Below, in pieces: positions 1 through 7,609 of a DNA stretch of 64,000 nucleotides; positions within the stretch are counted from its first letter, which is position 1; each line of letters begins with the position of its first letter. Made by a program: the position numbers and the translations under genes. The notes beneath the pieces are model-generated. The model saw only the letters and a list, made by a program, of their open reading frames with translations. It was not told where the DNA came from and searched no databases. The stretch comes from Streptococcus sp. Its GTDB lineage: Bacteria; Bacillota; Bacilli; Lactobacillales; Streptococcaceae. The stretch lies in the NCBI RefSeq assembly GCF_030825805.1, contig NZ_JAPJPF010000002.1, positions 1 to 64,000 of the forward strand, read 5' to 3'.

Positions 1-37
1 TACCAAATCCAATAACAATAACATCATACATTAACAT
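1..37 (-). CDS. FAD/NAD(P)-dependent oxidoreductase, N-terminal fragment
   Basis: Only the first 12 codons, read leftward, are in the window. They spell MLMYDVIVIGFG, a short beta strand leading into a glycine-rich dinucleotide-binding turn. This is the typical start of a class I pyridine nucleotide-disulfide oxidoreductase or related flavoprotein. An AAGG ribosome-binding site lies 8 bases before the ATG at 37. A second in-frame ATG at 31 is a possible alternative start. The gene is divergent from the truB-linked island. The rest of the protein, including any redox cysteine pair, lies outside the window, so the exact family cannot be fixed. Confidence 0.6.
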   Translation of the reverse strand, partial: MLMYDVIVIGFG

Positions 38-160
38 ATGTTACACCTTCTTTCGTTTTCTATTGTATCAAACCCATTTTAAAAAGTCTGAAATCTGCTA
101 CGGGTTTTTTTGGAAGCTCATGGGAAGTGGGAAAGAGGGACAAGAAGTCTCGTTTCATGG

Positions 161-166
161 TATAAT
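161..166 (+). promoter_or_regulatory. -10 promoter element of the original truB
   Basis: A consensus TATAAT lies about 50 bases before the ATG of the truncated truB copy. No good -35 box is visible. Its position suggests it is the ancestral truB promoter, now left upstream of the truB fragment and the accessory island. Confidence 0.5.
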
Positions 167-217
167 AAAGGGTCGGTGTCCCGGATGGTCACACATGAGT
201 TAAAAAGAGTAAATCAG

Positions 218-364
218 ATGGACGGAATTACCAATGTAAAAAAAGAAACAGGCATGACTTCGCATGATGAGGTCTTTAAACTGCGAAAAATCCTAGGTAC
301 CAAGAAGATTGGCCATGGGGGAACGCTAGATCCTGATGTGGTGGGAGTTCTTCCGATTGCAGTT
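218..364 (+). pseudogene. truB: truB 5' fragment (tRNA pseudouridine-55 synthase remnant)
   Basis: The first 49 codons match the start of the intact truB at 4219 at 44 of 49 residues, including the GHGGTLDPD segment that carries the catalytic aspartate. Many synonymous bases also differ, so this is not a recent copy. The similarity stops abruptly after LPIAV, and the reading frame runs into unrelated sequence and ends at 394. Without the catalytic-core remainder and the PUA region it cannot be functional. Together with the intact gene it brackets a region of about 3.9 kb. The simplest reading is that incoming DNA carrying its own truB joined here and left the resident 5' end behind. Confidence 0.85.
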
Positions 365-365
365 G

Positions 366-644
366 TCCAAGGCGCCAGATGCGAAAGACGGTAAGGCAAA
401 ACTCGTTGCTCAAGCCCATGCCATAAAAGATATTTTGTTCAATAAAGAAGTGAATGACTACTTCGACACCACTGAACCAGAAAATAGGCTAGCTCGAATC
501 ATGTTTTCTTATTACGGGGCTCTCAATGCCCAATTAAAAGGAGATGAAGCTCGTACTCGCAGTTTGTTTGAAAGCATCTCCCATGAAAATCCAGAACTCT
601 TTTATGTTCAGGAAGCGAAGAAATATTTAGAAGGAGAAAACTGA
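366..644 (+). pseudogene. C-terminal fragment of an unrecognised protein, possibly T7SS-linked
   Basis: About 92 codons starting at the truB breakpoint encode a helix-rich, charged sequence ending in KKYLEGEN. The reading frame differs from that of the truB fragment, and no start codon with a ribosome-binding site serves it. The pattern of helices (for example [20 protein letters not shown]) resembles the end of a TPR-like protein. Its stop overlaps the ATG of the DUF4176-like fragment (TGATG), a translationally coupled arrangement, so it was probably the 3' end of a gene in the same operon. I do not recognise the family. Confidence 0.5.
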
Positions 645-757
645 TGTCAGAATGTACTACTTTACCGATTGGGAGTGTTGTTCGGGTGAGAGAAGGTGTG
701 GAGCCTGTCATGATTGTTAATCATTGTCCAGATACTAAAAAGCAGAGGCAAAAATGA
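644..757 (+). pseudogene. Truncated DUF4176-like protein
   Basis: This 37-residue frame begins MSECTTLPIGSVVRVREG and continues to PVMIVNH. That is the characteristic N-terminal strand pattern of DUF4176 proteins, small proteins often encoded in streptococcal type VII secretion loci (recalled, not searched). Family members are usually about twice as long or longer, so it looks cut off after residue 30. A further tiny frame (754-798, 14 codons) overlaps its stop and is probably debris. Good coupling to the fragment upstream and an AAGGAG site before the ATG show that it was once translated. Confidence 0.5.
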
Positions 758-801
758 AACTAGGACCATTTGGATTGGGCTTATTAATAGGGGGATAAAA
801 C

Positions 802-1563
802 ATGGAAATACAATTAAAATTACGTGGAAACTCAGAAGGATTTATCCTTGAGTCAAAATTACCTGATGATGAACATTGGACTGAAAGAATTGAAATCGTT
901 CAAGAAGATGAAGGTTATCGTCTATATGCAAAAGATGTAGAAATTCTAGTCTTGAAAGTATCAGAATTCATTTCTAAGAAGAAAAGAATAGTCGCAAGAG
1001 GGTTAAATAAGGATTTGATTTATTATGAAGAAAAAAGATTTGAACATTTATGGGAACAAGCATACTGGCATGGAGTTTTTCAATTCAATTTAAATAACTA
1101 TGAAATGACGAGTGTAGGTTCAGGTAGTAAAGGAGATATTTCACCTGTCACAAAAGATGGCATTCCGATTGCCGTTTATGCTGCAAGTAATATTGCAATT
1201 GCTGGAAAGAGAAACTTTTCTCTCTATACTGAAAATATTGACGAAATTGACAATTTACTGATGTTTTACGTAATTGATTATATTAGGGGATATGACTTTT
1301 TAGATATTGATTCTTTATCTGCAAGATATCGTTTCTTTTATCAATTCAATGATCGCTCAGCTATAACGAAGGAACATTTAGATATGCTTCCAGAGGCTAG
1401 AAGACCTTCTAAGTTAGAGGCGTTTATCGTCTATTTTTTATCAGCCTTCCTTGTTGTAGGTGTAAGCTTGGTATCATTACGCCCTTTGTTCGCATTTTTA
1501 GTAGCAATACTGATACATTTTATTTATACTATCATAAAGAATTGGAGAGATAGAGGTGAATAG
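802..1563 (+). CDS. Unknown protein with C-terminal membrane hairpin
   Basis: This encodes a 253-residue protein with a GGGG-type ribosome-binding site upstream of the ATG. Residues 1 to about 205 are soluble, mixed beta strand and helix. Residues about 207 to 245 form two hydrophobic segments with a very short loop, followed by a basic end (KNWRDRGE). Strand pairs such as YRLYAKDVEILVLKV and a late helix bearing FYVIDYI faintly recall the tubby C-terminal-like fold, but I would not rely on that. It lies among T7SS-like accessory genes, where such proteins often serve as immunity or accessory factors; this role is inferred from position only. It is AT-rich compared with the genes after 4219. 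Confidence 0.55.
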   Translation: MEIQLKLRGNSEGFILESKLPDDEHWTERIEIVQEDEGYRLYAKDVEILVLKVSEFISKKKRIVARGLNKDLIYYEEKRFEHLWEQAYWHGVFQFNLNNYEMTSVGSGSKGDISPVTKDGIPIAVYAASNIAIAGKRNFSLYTENIDEIDNLLMFYVIDYIRGYDFLDIDSLSARYRFFYQFNDRSAITKEHLDMLPEARRPSKLEAFIVYFLSAFLVVGVSLVSLRPLFAFLVAILIHFIYTIIKNWRDRGE

Positions 1564-1637
1564 TAGATTATTTACCTATTGATTTATTATTGATACTGCA
1601 TTAAAAGAAATATTAAAAAGGTGCCAATAGCCTAATT

Positions 1638-1665
1638 AAAGGCATGAGAGGATGGTTTAAATGAT
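1638..1665 (+). repeat. 28-bp leader repeat, copy 1
   Basis: The sequence AAAGGCATGAGAGG followed by ATGGTTTAAATGAT occurs here and again at 2379-2406. It includes the ribosome-binding site and start codon of the following membrane protein gene. It also contains a six-codon frame (MRGWFK) whose TGA stop overlaps that gene's ATG, which would allow translational coupling. The repeat period of 741 bases equals the length of the gene unit, marking a tandem duplication. Confidence 0.85.
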
Positions 1666-2371
1666 TATTGAAAGAATCAAAAAATATTTTGACTTTCAAA
1701 GAAGTATAATAAAGGGGCCTGTTCCACTGTGGGGCGTATTAAACGGGATTTTTATTCTATATCCTATAGCCTTTTTTATATTTATGGCAGGAGGGTTAGA
1801 GGTTCTAAATAATGAGGACTTATATCAAGGGCTACTTATTACAGGGATTGTTGTTTGGGTTTTAAATCTAGTATTTTTACTGGATCTTAAGCGAGGGATT
1901 TTAACCAGTTTTGGAACCTATCTCATGTATTTGACTGGTCATGTTTATACCATTATTGGTTTTAGTAGTTTGAGTGGGGACCATAACTTTATTGTTCTAA
2001 AGTTATCTCTCCCCCTTATCTATGCCATTGTAATTATTATCGTCATGAGCTGTTTGGTTGACTTGGACTCTGAAGAAATTATCTCGGAGAAGACTGGAAA
2101 AATTATGCTTAATTTTGTAGTGGGACCGATAATACTTTTATCTCTTTGCTTTATTTTTCTAGCTATCATTGGATATGATTTTTTAATGGGATGGGGAGTA
2201 TCCTTATTTTTAATGATTTTTGGCTCTGCTTTATATCAAACATGGTTTATAATTATCTATTCCTACCAACACCGCCATGATATAGAGAAAACAAGACCAA
2301 TCAAGCATATAAAGGTAAACCCAGATATGATTTCAAATCGAGAATTTGACAGTGATAGATTTAAAAAGTAA
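1661..2371 (+). CDS. Multi-pass membrane protein, tandem paralogue 1 (unknown, immunity-like)
   Basis: This is a 236-residue, very hydrophobic protein. After a basic amphipathic start (MIIERIKKYFDFQRS) come about six membrane segments, roughly at residues 25-45, 57-75, 83-100, 110-130, 148-168 and 172-195. A charged tail follows, with HRHDIEKTRPIKH and ending DRFKK. The next gene is a close paralogue sharing most of the sequence and the same 28-bp leader, so the pair arose by tandem duplication. I do not recognise a named family. In an island with DUF4176- and DUF5085-like proteins, a duplicated membrane protein fits an immunity protein against a membrane-active secreted toxin. That is inference; no toxin gene is visible here. 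Confidence 0.6.
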   Translation: MIIERIKKYFDFQRSIIKGPVPLWGVLNGIFILYPIAFFIFMAGGLEVLNNEDLYQGLLITGIVVWVLNLVFLLDLKRGILTSFGTYLMYLTGHVYTIIGFSSLSGDHNFIVLKLSLPLIYAIVIIIVMSCLVDLDSEEIISEKTGKIMLNFVVGPIILLSLCFIFLAIIGYDFLMGWGVSLFLMIFGSALYQTWFIIIYSYQHRHDIEKTRPIKHIKVNPDMISNREFDSDRFKK

Positions 2372-2378
2372 AGTTCTC

Positions 2379-2406
2379 AAAGGCATGAGAGGATGGTTTA
2401 AATGAT
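2379..2406 (+). repeat. 28-bp leader repeat, copy 2
   Basis: This is an exact repeat of 1638-1665 preceding the second membrane-protein paralogue. It again contains a six-codon frame ending in the TGA that overlaps the downstream ATG. Confidence 0.85.
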
Positions 2407-3127
2407 ACTGGAACGAATTAAAAAAACGTTTGAATTTCAACGAAGCAAAATAAAAGGCCCTGTTCCACATTGGGGAGTGTTAAATGGGATTTTTATTTTA
2501 TATCCTATAGCCTTTTTTATGTTTATGGCAGGAGGGTTAGAGGTTCTAAAAAATGAGGACTTATTTCAAGGGCTGCTTATTGCAGGGATTGTTGTTTGGG
2601 TTTTTAATCTAGTGTTTTTACTGGATCTTAAGCGAGGGATATTAACCAGTTTTGGAACCTATCTCATGTATCTGACTGGTCATATTTATATCATTATTGG
2701 TTTTGGTGCTATGAGTGGGGACCATAACTTTATTGGTCTAAAGCTATCCCTCCCTCTTATTCAATCCATTATTGTTATAGTCGTCATGAGCTGCTTGGTC
2801 AATTTGGACTCTGAAGAAATTATCTCGCAGAAAGCCAGCAAATTTATGCTTAACTTTGTATTCGCTCCCCCGCTTATTATATCGTGTGTCTGTATATTTT
2901 TAGCGATGATTGGATATGAATATTTTTGGGGATAGGGTGTATCCTTATTTTCGATGACCTTTGGACATTTGTTTTATGCTACGTGGTTTATAATTATCTA
3001 TGCCTACCAACATCGTCATGATATTGAGGAAACAAGACCAATTAAGCATATAGAAGTTTCTTCGGATTTGATTCAAAATAAAGAATTTGATAAAAATAGA
3101 TTTAAAAAGGAAAAGAAACATGATTAA
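2402..3127 (+). pseudogene. Membrane protein paralogue 2, interrupted by an amber stop
   Basis: The frame opens like its upstream paralogue (MILERIKKTFEFQRS) and stays aligned with it for 177 residues, then meets TAG at 2933-2935. The paralogue has a tryptophan at this place (MGWGVS against FWG-stop-GVS), so a single TGG to TAG change explains the stop. Past it the same frame continues to 3127 and encodes the matching sixth segment and the HRHDIEETRPIKH tail, then a few extra lysines. The remainder shows no other lesion, so the mutation is recent, or the shortened form with five membrane segments still works. Its natural end overlaps the start of the next gene by 8 bases. Confidence 0.8.
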
Positions 3128-3548
3128 AGAAATCCAGATTCATATGGAACATTTGATGACAGACCAGGTCCATATTCGTGGAGAAGAGTTATTGGAGTTG
3201 TTTGTCCATACAGAACTCTTACCCTATACCAATGGCATCTATAAAGATGGTCCGACCATTTTTGAAATGACTCCAACTCAGTTTGATGAAGAAGAACAGG
3301 ACGTTACCATTTATATACCTGTCATTTCTGAAACAAATTCAACTAGCCAACTAAAATACCAAGCCAGTTTAAGTATTGAGGGTATCAGCAAACGTGTGCC
3401 ATTTGAAGATGGTTTGGACCAGTCCATCTACGAGATGAAGGATTACATCAGAGACCACGGTTGGGAGTTGCAAGATAAGTTGTATCTGGTCTTGATACCT
3501 GTTTATGATGATTTGTTTGTAGATTTGATTATCCCAGTGGAGAAGTAA
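3120..3548 (+). CDS. DUF5085-like protein 1
   Basis: This is a 142-residue soluble acidic protein. I place the start at the ATG at 3120 (MIKEIQIHMEHLM), which has GGAAAAG just upstream; an earlier start at 3087 would lie inside the preceding paralogue's tail. The strand pattern (DVTIYIPVISETN then LYLVLIPVYDDLFVDLIIPV) is shared with the next gene, and the two look like diverged paralogues. I associate this architecture with DUF5085, a family of unknown function found near firmicute T7SS genes; this is recollection, not a search. The two genes are separated by a single base and are surely co-translated. Confidence 0.55.
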   Translation: MIKEIQIHMEHLMTDQVHIRGEELLELFVHTELLPYTNGIYKDGPTIFEMTPTQFDEEEQDVTIYIPVISETNSTSQLKYQASLSIEGISKRVPFEDGLDQSIYEMKDYIRDHGWELQDKLYLVLIPVYDDLFVDLIIPVEK

Positions 3549-3549
3549 A

Positions 3550-4026
3550 ATGGCAGAAATTACATATGGTATGAATCAATCATTAATGATGAGTAATGTC
3601 TTAAGTATCGATTACAACATTGCTGGTGATGAAATTGCAGTAGCCTTTCAAGATATGGTTCAAACAGCCGTAGCGGCTGGGTATACCCCAAAAAGCAATC
3701 CCTTTTACTCATGTCCTCATATCGGAGAGTTGGATGATGGGACATACAATATAACAGTCTATCTTCCCGTTCATGAGGATTATTTAGGAGAGAATGAATT
3801 ACTTGAAGGGACTGCTTATAACAGTTATTTTTTAGTTCCTAGAATGGTAGGAACTAGAGTTACTGGGGAGGAAGCAGTTAACTTTGATAAGGCTATATAC
3901 GGTTTAACCAATTTATTGATTGACAATGACTTAGAAGAATCTACACCCATATTTTATATTTCAAGTAAGATAAATGATGTTTTATATACAGATATCATGG
4001 TAGGGGTTCGAGATAAAATGAATTGA
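3550..4026 (+). CDS. DUF5085-like protein 2
   Basis: This is a 158-residue soluble protein beginning MAEITYGMNQSLMMSN. It shares layout with its upstream neighbour: a central strand run (YNITVYLPVHED), a short helix, and a C-terminal strand ending DVLYTDIMVGV, like the LFVDLIIPV of the neighbour. The start follows the preceding stop by one base, with GTGGAGAAG as ribosome-binding site. It has no signal peptide or membrane segment. The pair may act as a heterodimer, as neighbouring diverged paralogues often do, but nothing in the sequence proves it. It closes the island; 160 bases later comes the intact truB. Confidence 0.55.
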   Translation: MAEITYGMNQSLMMSNVLSIDYNIAGDEIAVAFQDMVQTAVAAGYTPKSNPFYSCPHIGELDDGTYNITVYLPVHEDYLGENELLEGTAYNSYFLVPRMVGTRVTGEEAVNFDKAIYGLTNLLIDNDLEESTPIFYISSKINDVLYTDIMVGVRDKMN

Positions 4027-4092
4027 GTTTTGATAAATTAAATTCGGTTACATGGGAAATATGAAATAACAGAAATATAGTTAAAGCATTAA

Positions 4093-4170
4093 ATGAAGCT
4101 TATTTCATTTTCAGTTTTGCTTATACTATTATTCATTATTTTGGTTTTTACTGGTATTTTAAAGAAATAA
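4093..4170 (+). CDS. Possible 25-residue hydrophobic peptide
   Basis: An ATG-initiated frame of 25 codons encodes one lysine, about 20 hydrophobic residues (ISFSVLLILLFIILVFTG) and a KK end. This is the layout of small single-span membrane peptides, including type I toxin peptides. The ribosome-binding site is weak (TTAAAG). It could equally be the remnant of a signal anchor from a lost immunity gene, since it sits at the edge of the island directly before truB. No antisense RNA promoter is obvious. Confidence 0.25.
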   Translation: MKLISFSVLLILLFIILVFTGILKK

Positions 4171-4218
4171 TAATTACTTATTTACTACATGAGAAAAAGT
4201 GAAACTAGAAAGCAACAC

Positions 4219-5115
4219 ATGAACGGTATTATCAACTTAAAAAAAGAAGCAGGGATGACCTCGCATGATGCGGTTTTTAAACTGCGTAAGATATTAGGGA
4301 CTAAGAAGATTGGCCATGGTGGGACCTTGGATCCAGATGTTGTGGGCGTTTTACCCATTGCTGTAGGGAAGGCGACTCGCATGGTAGAGTTTATGCAGGA
4401 TGAGGGTAAGGTCTACGAGGGGGAAATCACTTTGGGATATTCTACAACGACCGAGGATGCTAGTGGGGAAGTCGTAGAGCGGACCCCAGTGGAAGCCCCT
4501 TTAGATGCAACAGAGGTGGACCGCATGATTGCCCAGATGGTGGGAGAAATGGAGCAGATACCGCCTATGTACTCAGCAGTCAAGGTCAACGGACGTAAGC
4601 TCTATGAATATGCGCGGGCAGGAGAAGTAGTGGAACGCCCTGTCCGACAGGTGACGATTTATGACTTTACGCGCATCGGTGAGATTAGCTACGAGGAAGG
4701 ACTAGCCCGTTTTCGCTTCCGGGTCAAATGCAGCAAGGGGACCTATATCCGGACCTTGTCGGTGGATTTGGGCCAAAAGCTAGGCTATGCAGCCCATATG
4801 TCCCATCTGACCCGAACCAGTGCTGCCGGTTTGTCACTGGATGATGCCCTGACCCTGGAAGAAGTGGCTGAAAAAGTAGGGCAAGGAGATTTGAGCTTCC
4901 TTCATCCACTTGAGATTGGAACTGGGGATTTGGAAAAAGTAGAGCTGACAGCCCAAGAGGTTGGCGAAGTCCAAGTGGGACGCTTTATTCCAGTTGAGAG
5001 CGAAGCCAGAGAGTTAGCTGCGTTTTACCAAGGGAAATTGGTAGCCATTATGGAAAAAAGGGAAGAACTTTACAAACCTCGCAAGGTTTTTCTGACAGAA
5101 AGTGTGTTACAATAA
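4219..5115 (+). CDS. truB: tRNA pseudouridine-55 synthase TruB
   Basis: TruB converts U55 in the T loop of tRNAs to pseudouridine. The protein has 298 residues from the ATG at 4219 ([17 protein letters not shown]), which matches the usual start in streptococci; an ATG at 4189 adds ten unlikely residues. The catalytic GHGGTLDPD lies near residues 32-40, the substrate-loop [19 protein letters not shown] at about 115-135, and the [13 protein letters not shown] core motif at about 162-175. A short C-terminal PUA-like region ends with YKPRKVF. The gene leads straight into ribF, its usual partner. A diverged 5' fragment of truB remains at 218, so this copy probably arrived with the adjacent island or by homologous replacement. 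Confidence 0.95.
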   Translation: MNGIINLKKEAGMTSHDAVFKLRKILGTKKIGHGGTLDPDVVGVLPIAVGKATRMVEFMQDEGKVYEGEITLGYSTTTEDASGEVVERTPVEAPLDATEVDRMIAQMVGEMEQIPPMYSAVKVNGRKLYEYARAGEVVERPVRQVTIYDFTRIGEISYEEGLARFRFRVKCSKGTYIRTLSVDLGQKLGYAAHMSHLTRTSAAGLSLDDALTLEEVAEKVGQGDLSFLHPLEIGTGDLEKVELTAQEVGEVQVGRFIPVESEARELAAFYQGKLVAIMEKREELYKPRKVFLTESVLQ

Positions 5116-5119
5116 ATTT

Positions 5120-6037
5120 ATGAACATTTGTTATGTAACTAGTGAAAAAGAAATAAAAGCTCAAGCAGATACCGTTCTTGTCTTGGGCTATTTTGACGGT
5201 CTTCACAGAGGGCATCAGGAGCTATTTCGGACAGCTCGCGCCATTGCGGATGAGCAAGGACTTCGAGTAGCTGTCTTGACCTTTCCAGAATCTCCAAAAT
5301 TGGCCTTTGCCCGTTACCAACCAGAATTACTCCTCCACCTTCAAAATCCAGAGGAACGCTTTAAACGAATGGAAGAACTTGGAGTAGATGATCTTTATCT
5401 CATTGATTTTACCAGTGATTTTGCGGCTCATACTGCTGAAGAATTCGTTGCTACCTACCTAACATCACTTCGAGCGCGTGTCTTAGTGGCAGGATTTGAT
5501 TATAGCTTTGGTAGTGACAAGAAAGTAGCTAGTGATTTGGAGACCTATTTTAAAGGCCAAGTCATAGTGGTTCCCCCTGTCCTAGACCAGGGAGAAAAAA
5601 TCAGCTCGACCCGTATTCGGCAGGCTATTTCATCAGGCCAGGTCAAAGAAGCAGCCAATCTTTTAGGCTATCCCCTATCCAGTCGTGGTATTGTCGTTCA
5701 TGGGGATGCAAGAGGTCGAACCATTGGTTTTCCAACAGCCAATCTTGCACCTATCGATCGGACACATCTTCCTCAAGATGGTGTTTATGTCGTCGAAGTA
5801 GAAGTGCTAGGGAAGCGTCATCGTGGGATGGCCTCTGTAGGTAAAAACTCGACCTTTGATGGGACGGAACTTCGCTTTGAAGCCAATATCTTTGATTTTT
5901 CAAAAGATATTTATGGACATACGATTCGGATTTTTTGGTTAGACAAGATTCGAGAAATGGTCAAATTTGACAGTGTAGAAGCGCTTGTGGAGCAACTGCG
6001 TCAGGATGAGATCATAGCTCGTCAATGGACCAGATAA
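5120..6037 (+). CDS. ribF: Bifunctional riboflavin kinase/FMN adenylyltransferase RibF
   Basis: RibF phosphorylates riboflavin to FMN and adenylylates FMN to FAD. From the ATG at 5120 the protein has 305 residues; a GTG at 5102 inside the truB end is possible but adds nothing conserved. The N-terminal nucleotidyltransferase domain shows GYFDGLHRGHQELF at about residues 24-37 and the KISSTRIRQAI motif near 165. The C-terminal flavokinase domain shows GRTIGFPTANL near 197 and later the strand-rich ASVGKN and FEANIFDF. The start lies 5 bases after the truB stop, so the two are one transcript. A clear terminator follows. Confidence 0.95.
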   Translation: MNICYVTSEKEIKAQADTVLVLGYFDGLHRGHQELFRTARAIADEQGLRVAVLTFPESPKLAFARYQPELLLHLQNPEERFKRMEELGVDDLYLIDFTSDFAAHTAEEFVATYLTSLRARVLVAGFDYSFGSDKKVASDLETYFKGQVIVVPPVLDQGEKISSTRIRQAISSGQVKEAANLLGYPLSSRGIVVHGDARGRTIGFPTANLAPIDRTHLPQDGVYVVEVEVLGKRHRGMASVGKNSTFDGTELRFEANIFDFSKDIYGHTIRIFWLDKIREMVKFDSVEALVEQLRQDEIIARQWTR

Positions 6038-6049
6038 CTTTTGTTAGAA

Positions 6050-6077
6050 ATTCTCCCTTAAGGGGAGAATTTTCTTT
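6050..6077 (+). terminator. Terminator of truB-ribF
   Basis: ATTCTCCC pairs with GGGAGAAT across a 5-base loop and is followed by TTTCTTTG. It lies 13 bases after the ribF stop. Confidence 0.85.
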
Positions 6078-6119
6078 GTCTAAATTCAAAAATCACTATG
6101 CAAGCACCGAATAATTTTG

Positions 6120-6125
6120 TATAAT
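6120..6125 (+). promoter_or_regulatory. -10 element upstream of spx
   Basis: A perfect TATAAT sits 39 bases before the spx ATG and directly after the truB-ribF terminator. No convincing -35 is seen. Confidence 0.6.
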
Positions 6126-6164
6126 AGAGTTAGCTAAGTGTGTCCAAAAAAAGAAGAGAAGAAC

Positions 6165-6566
6165 ATGATTACATTATTTTTGTCTCCGAGTTGTACATCC
6201 TGTCGGAAGGCCCGGGCTTGGTTAGAAAAACATGAGGTTCCTTTTAAGGAACACAATATTATGACGAGTCCTCTAACAACTGAGGAGTTGCGTAATATTT
6301 TAGCTCTAACTGAGAACGGTACAGACGATATTATTTCAACTCGTTCTAAAATTTTTCAGAAGTTAAATGTTGATGTAGAGGATTTATCGATTTCTGCTTT
6401 GATTAAGCTCATTGAGGAAAATCCTAGTCTTTTGCGTCGCCCAATTATTCTAGACAAGAAACGGATGCAAATTGGTTTCAATGAGGACGAAATCCGCGCA
6501 TTTCTTCCTCGAGGATATCGTAAGGAAGAGTTAAGATCTGCTACATTAAGAGCGGAGATCCATTAA
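6165..6566 (+). CDS. spx: Spx-family transcriptional regulator
   Basis: Spx binds the alpha-subunit C-terminal domain of RNA polymerase and redirects transcription under oxidative and other stress. The protein has 133 residues from the ATG at 6165, which has AGAAGAGAAG upstream. It has the arsenate-reductase-like thioredoxin fold: the redox switch CTSC at residues 10-13, the glycine at 52 (NG) needed for polymerase contact in B. subtilis Spx, and RRPI at 91-94. Streptococci usually carry two paralogues, SpxA1 and SpxA2; I cannot tell which this is. It starts a group with the UPF0223, inositol-phosphatase-like and rsmF genes, all overlapping or nearly touching. Confidence 0.92.
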   Translation: MITLFLSPSCTSCRKARAWLEKHEVPFKEHNIMTSPLTTEELRNILALTENGTDDIISTRSKIFQKLNVDVEDLSISALIKLIEENPSLLRRPIILDKKRMQIGFNEDEIRAFLPRGYRKEELRSATLRAEIH

Positions 6567-6567
6567 T

Positions 6568-6846
6568 ATGAATAAGAATTATAGTTACCCACTCGATTTA
6601 TCGTGGAGCACTGAAGAGCTTGCTTCGGTGCTTTCTTTTTTTAATCAGGTTGAACAAGCCTATGAACAAAAGGCAGATGCCCGCATCTACCTAGAAGCCT
6701 ATAAGGCCTTTAAGAAAGTTGTCCCAAGTATTGGCGAAGAAAAGCGTCTGGGCAAGGAATTTGAAGAGGTCAGTGGCTACTCACTTTACCGCGCAACCAA
6801 AGTTGCGAAAGAAAAAGGGGAAGGATGGTTTTCGATTGATCAATAA
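6568..6846 (+). CDS. UPF0223 family protein
   Basis: This is a 92-residue all-helical, charged protein starting one base after the spx stop. The opening [20 protein letters not shown] and the ending [20 protein letters not shown] are typical of UPF0223 (YktA-like) proteins, whose function is unknown. The same order spx-UPF0223-inositol monophosphatase-rsmF is familiar in streptococci. Its 3' end overlaps the start of the next gene by 11 bases. Confidence 0.85.
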   Translation: MNKNYSYPLDLSWSTEELASVLSFFNQVEQAYEQKADARIYLEAYKAFKKVVPSIGEEKRLGKEFEEVSGYSLYRATKVAKEKGEGWFSIDQ

Positions 6847-7609
6847 ATTAGAATTTGCTAAGACCATTGTCAAAGAAGCAGGAAGCTATCTAAGAGAACA
6901 CTTACATGACCAGCTAGCGATTACTGTCAAAACAAATCCGACGGATTTGGTGACTCAGATGGATCAGAAAGTGCAAGCAACCTTAGTCCATAAGATATTA
7001 GAAGCTTATCCAGAAGACCAAATTTTCGCTGAAGAAGATGAGCTTCGTGCGCCTATTCACTCCGGCAAGGTCTGGGTGATTGATCCCATTGATGGGACCA
7101 ATAATTTTGTGACCCAAAAAGAAGATTTTGCTGTAATGGTTGCCTATTTTGAAGAAGGGATTGGCCAGTTTGGCTTGATCTATGATGTCATGCGCGACCA
7201 TCTCTTTTTTGGTGGAAAGGATTTTGGAGTCTTTTGCAATGACAAAGAACTGAAACCATTTCAAAATCGGCCTCTTGGGGACTTATTAGTGGCTTCCAAT
7301 GTTGGCATGCTCAAATCCAACGCTTGGGGCATGGCGGATCTGGGAGCAGAGTGCTTGGGGATTCGAGTCTATGGGAGCGCTGGTATCAGCTTTACCAAGA
7401 TTCTATCTGGTGGTATTTTAGGCTACTTTAGCTATATCTGGCCTTGGGATTATGCTGCTGCTGCCATTATGGGCGAGTGTCTAGGTTACTCGGTCCTGAC
7501 CTTGGAAGGGAAAGAACCCAACTATGAGACCTTGGAGCCCATTATGATGGTGCCGACTTGTAAACTAGATGAAATTCAACCTTTTTTGACGAAAGGAAAA
7601 AACGCATGA
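6836..7609 (+). CDS. Inositol monophosphatase family protein
   Basis: This is a metal-dependent phosphatase of the inositol monophosphatase/FBPase superfamily; the actual substrate in streptococci is not known. I start it at the TTG at 6836 ([16 protein letters not shown]): GGGGAAGGAT lies 10 bases upstream, the length (257 residues) then fits the family, and longer in-frame starts overlap UPF0223 with nonsense sequence. Visible motifs are AEEDE near residue 64, [11 protein letters not shown] near 80-90 (metal and phosphate binding), and WPWDYAAA near 200, which stands for the usual WDxAAG. The gene overlaps rsmF by 4 bases (ATGA). Confidence 0.88.
   Translation: MINKLEFAKTIVKEAGSYLREHLHDQLAITVKTNPTDLVTQMDQKVQATLVHKILEAYPEDQIFAEEDELRAPIHSGKVWVIDPIDGTNNFVTQKEDFAVMVAYFEEGIGQFGLIYDVMRDHLFFGGKDFGVFCNDKELKPFQNRPLGDLLVASNVGMLKSNAWGMADLGAECLGIRVYGSAGISFTKILSGGILGYFSYIWPWDYAAAAIMGECLGYSVLTLEGKEPNYETLEPIMMVPTCKLDEIQPFLTKGKNA

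Noticed and set aside
754-798. 14-codon frame MKLGPFGLGLLIGG after the DUF4176 fragment
   Set aside because: Too short and without any independent support; probably the cut start of a lost gene.
5102-5119. GTG start for ribF within the truB end
   Set aside because: The six extra residues (MCYNKF) are not part of the conserved RibF start; the ATG at 5120 is better, although its ribosome-binding site is weak.
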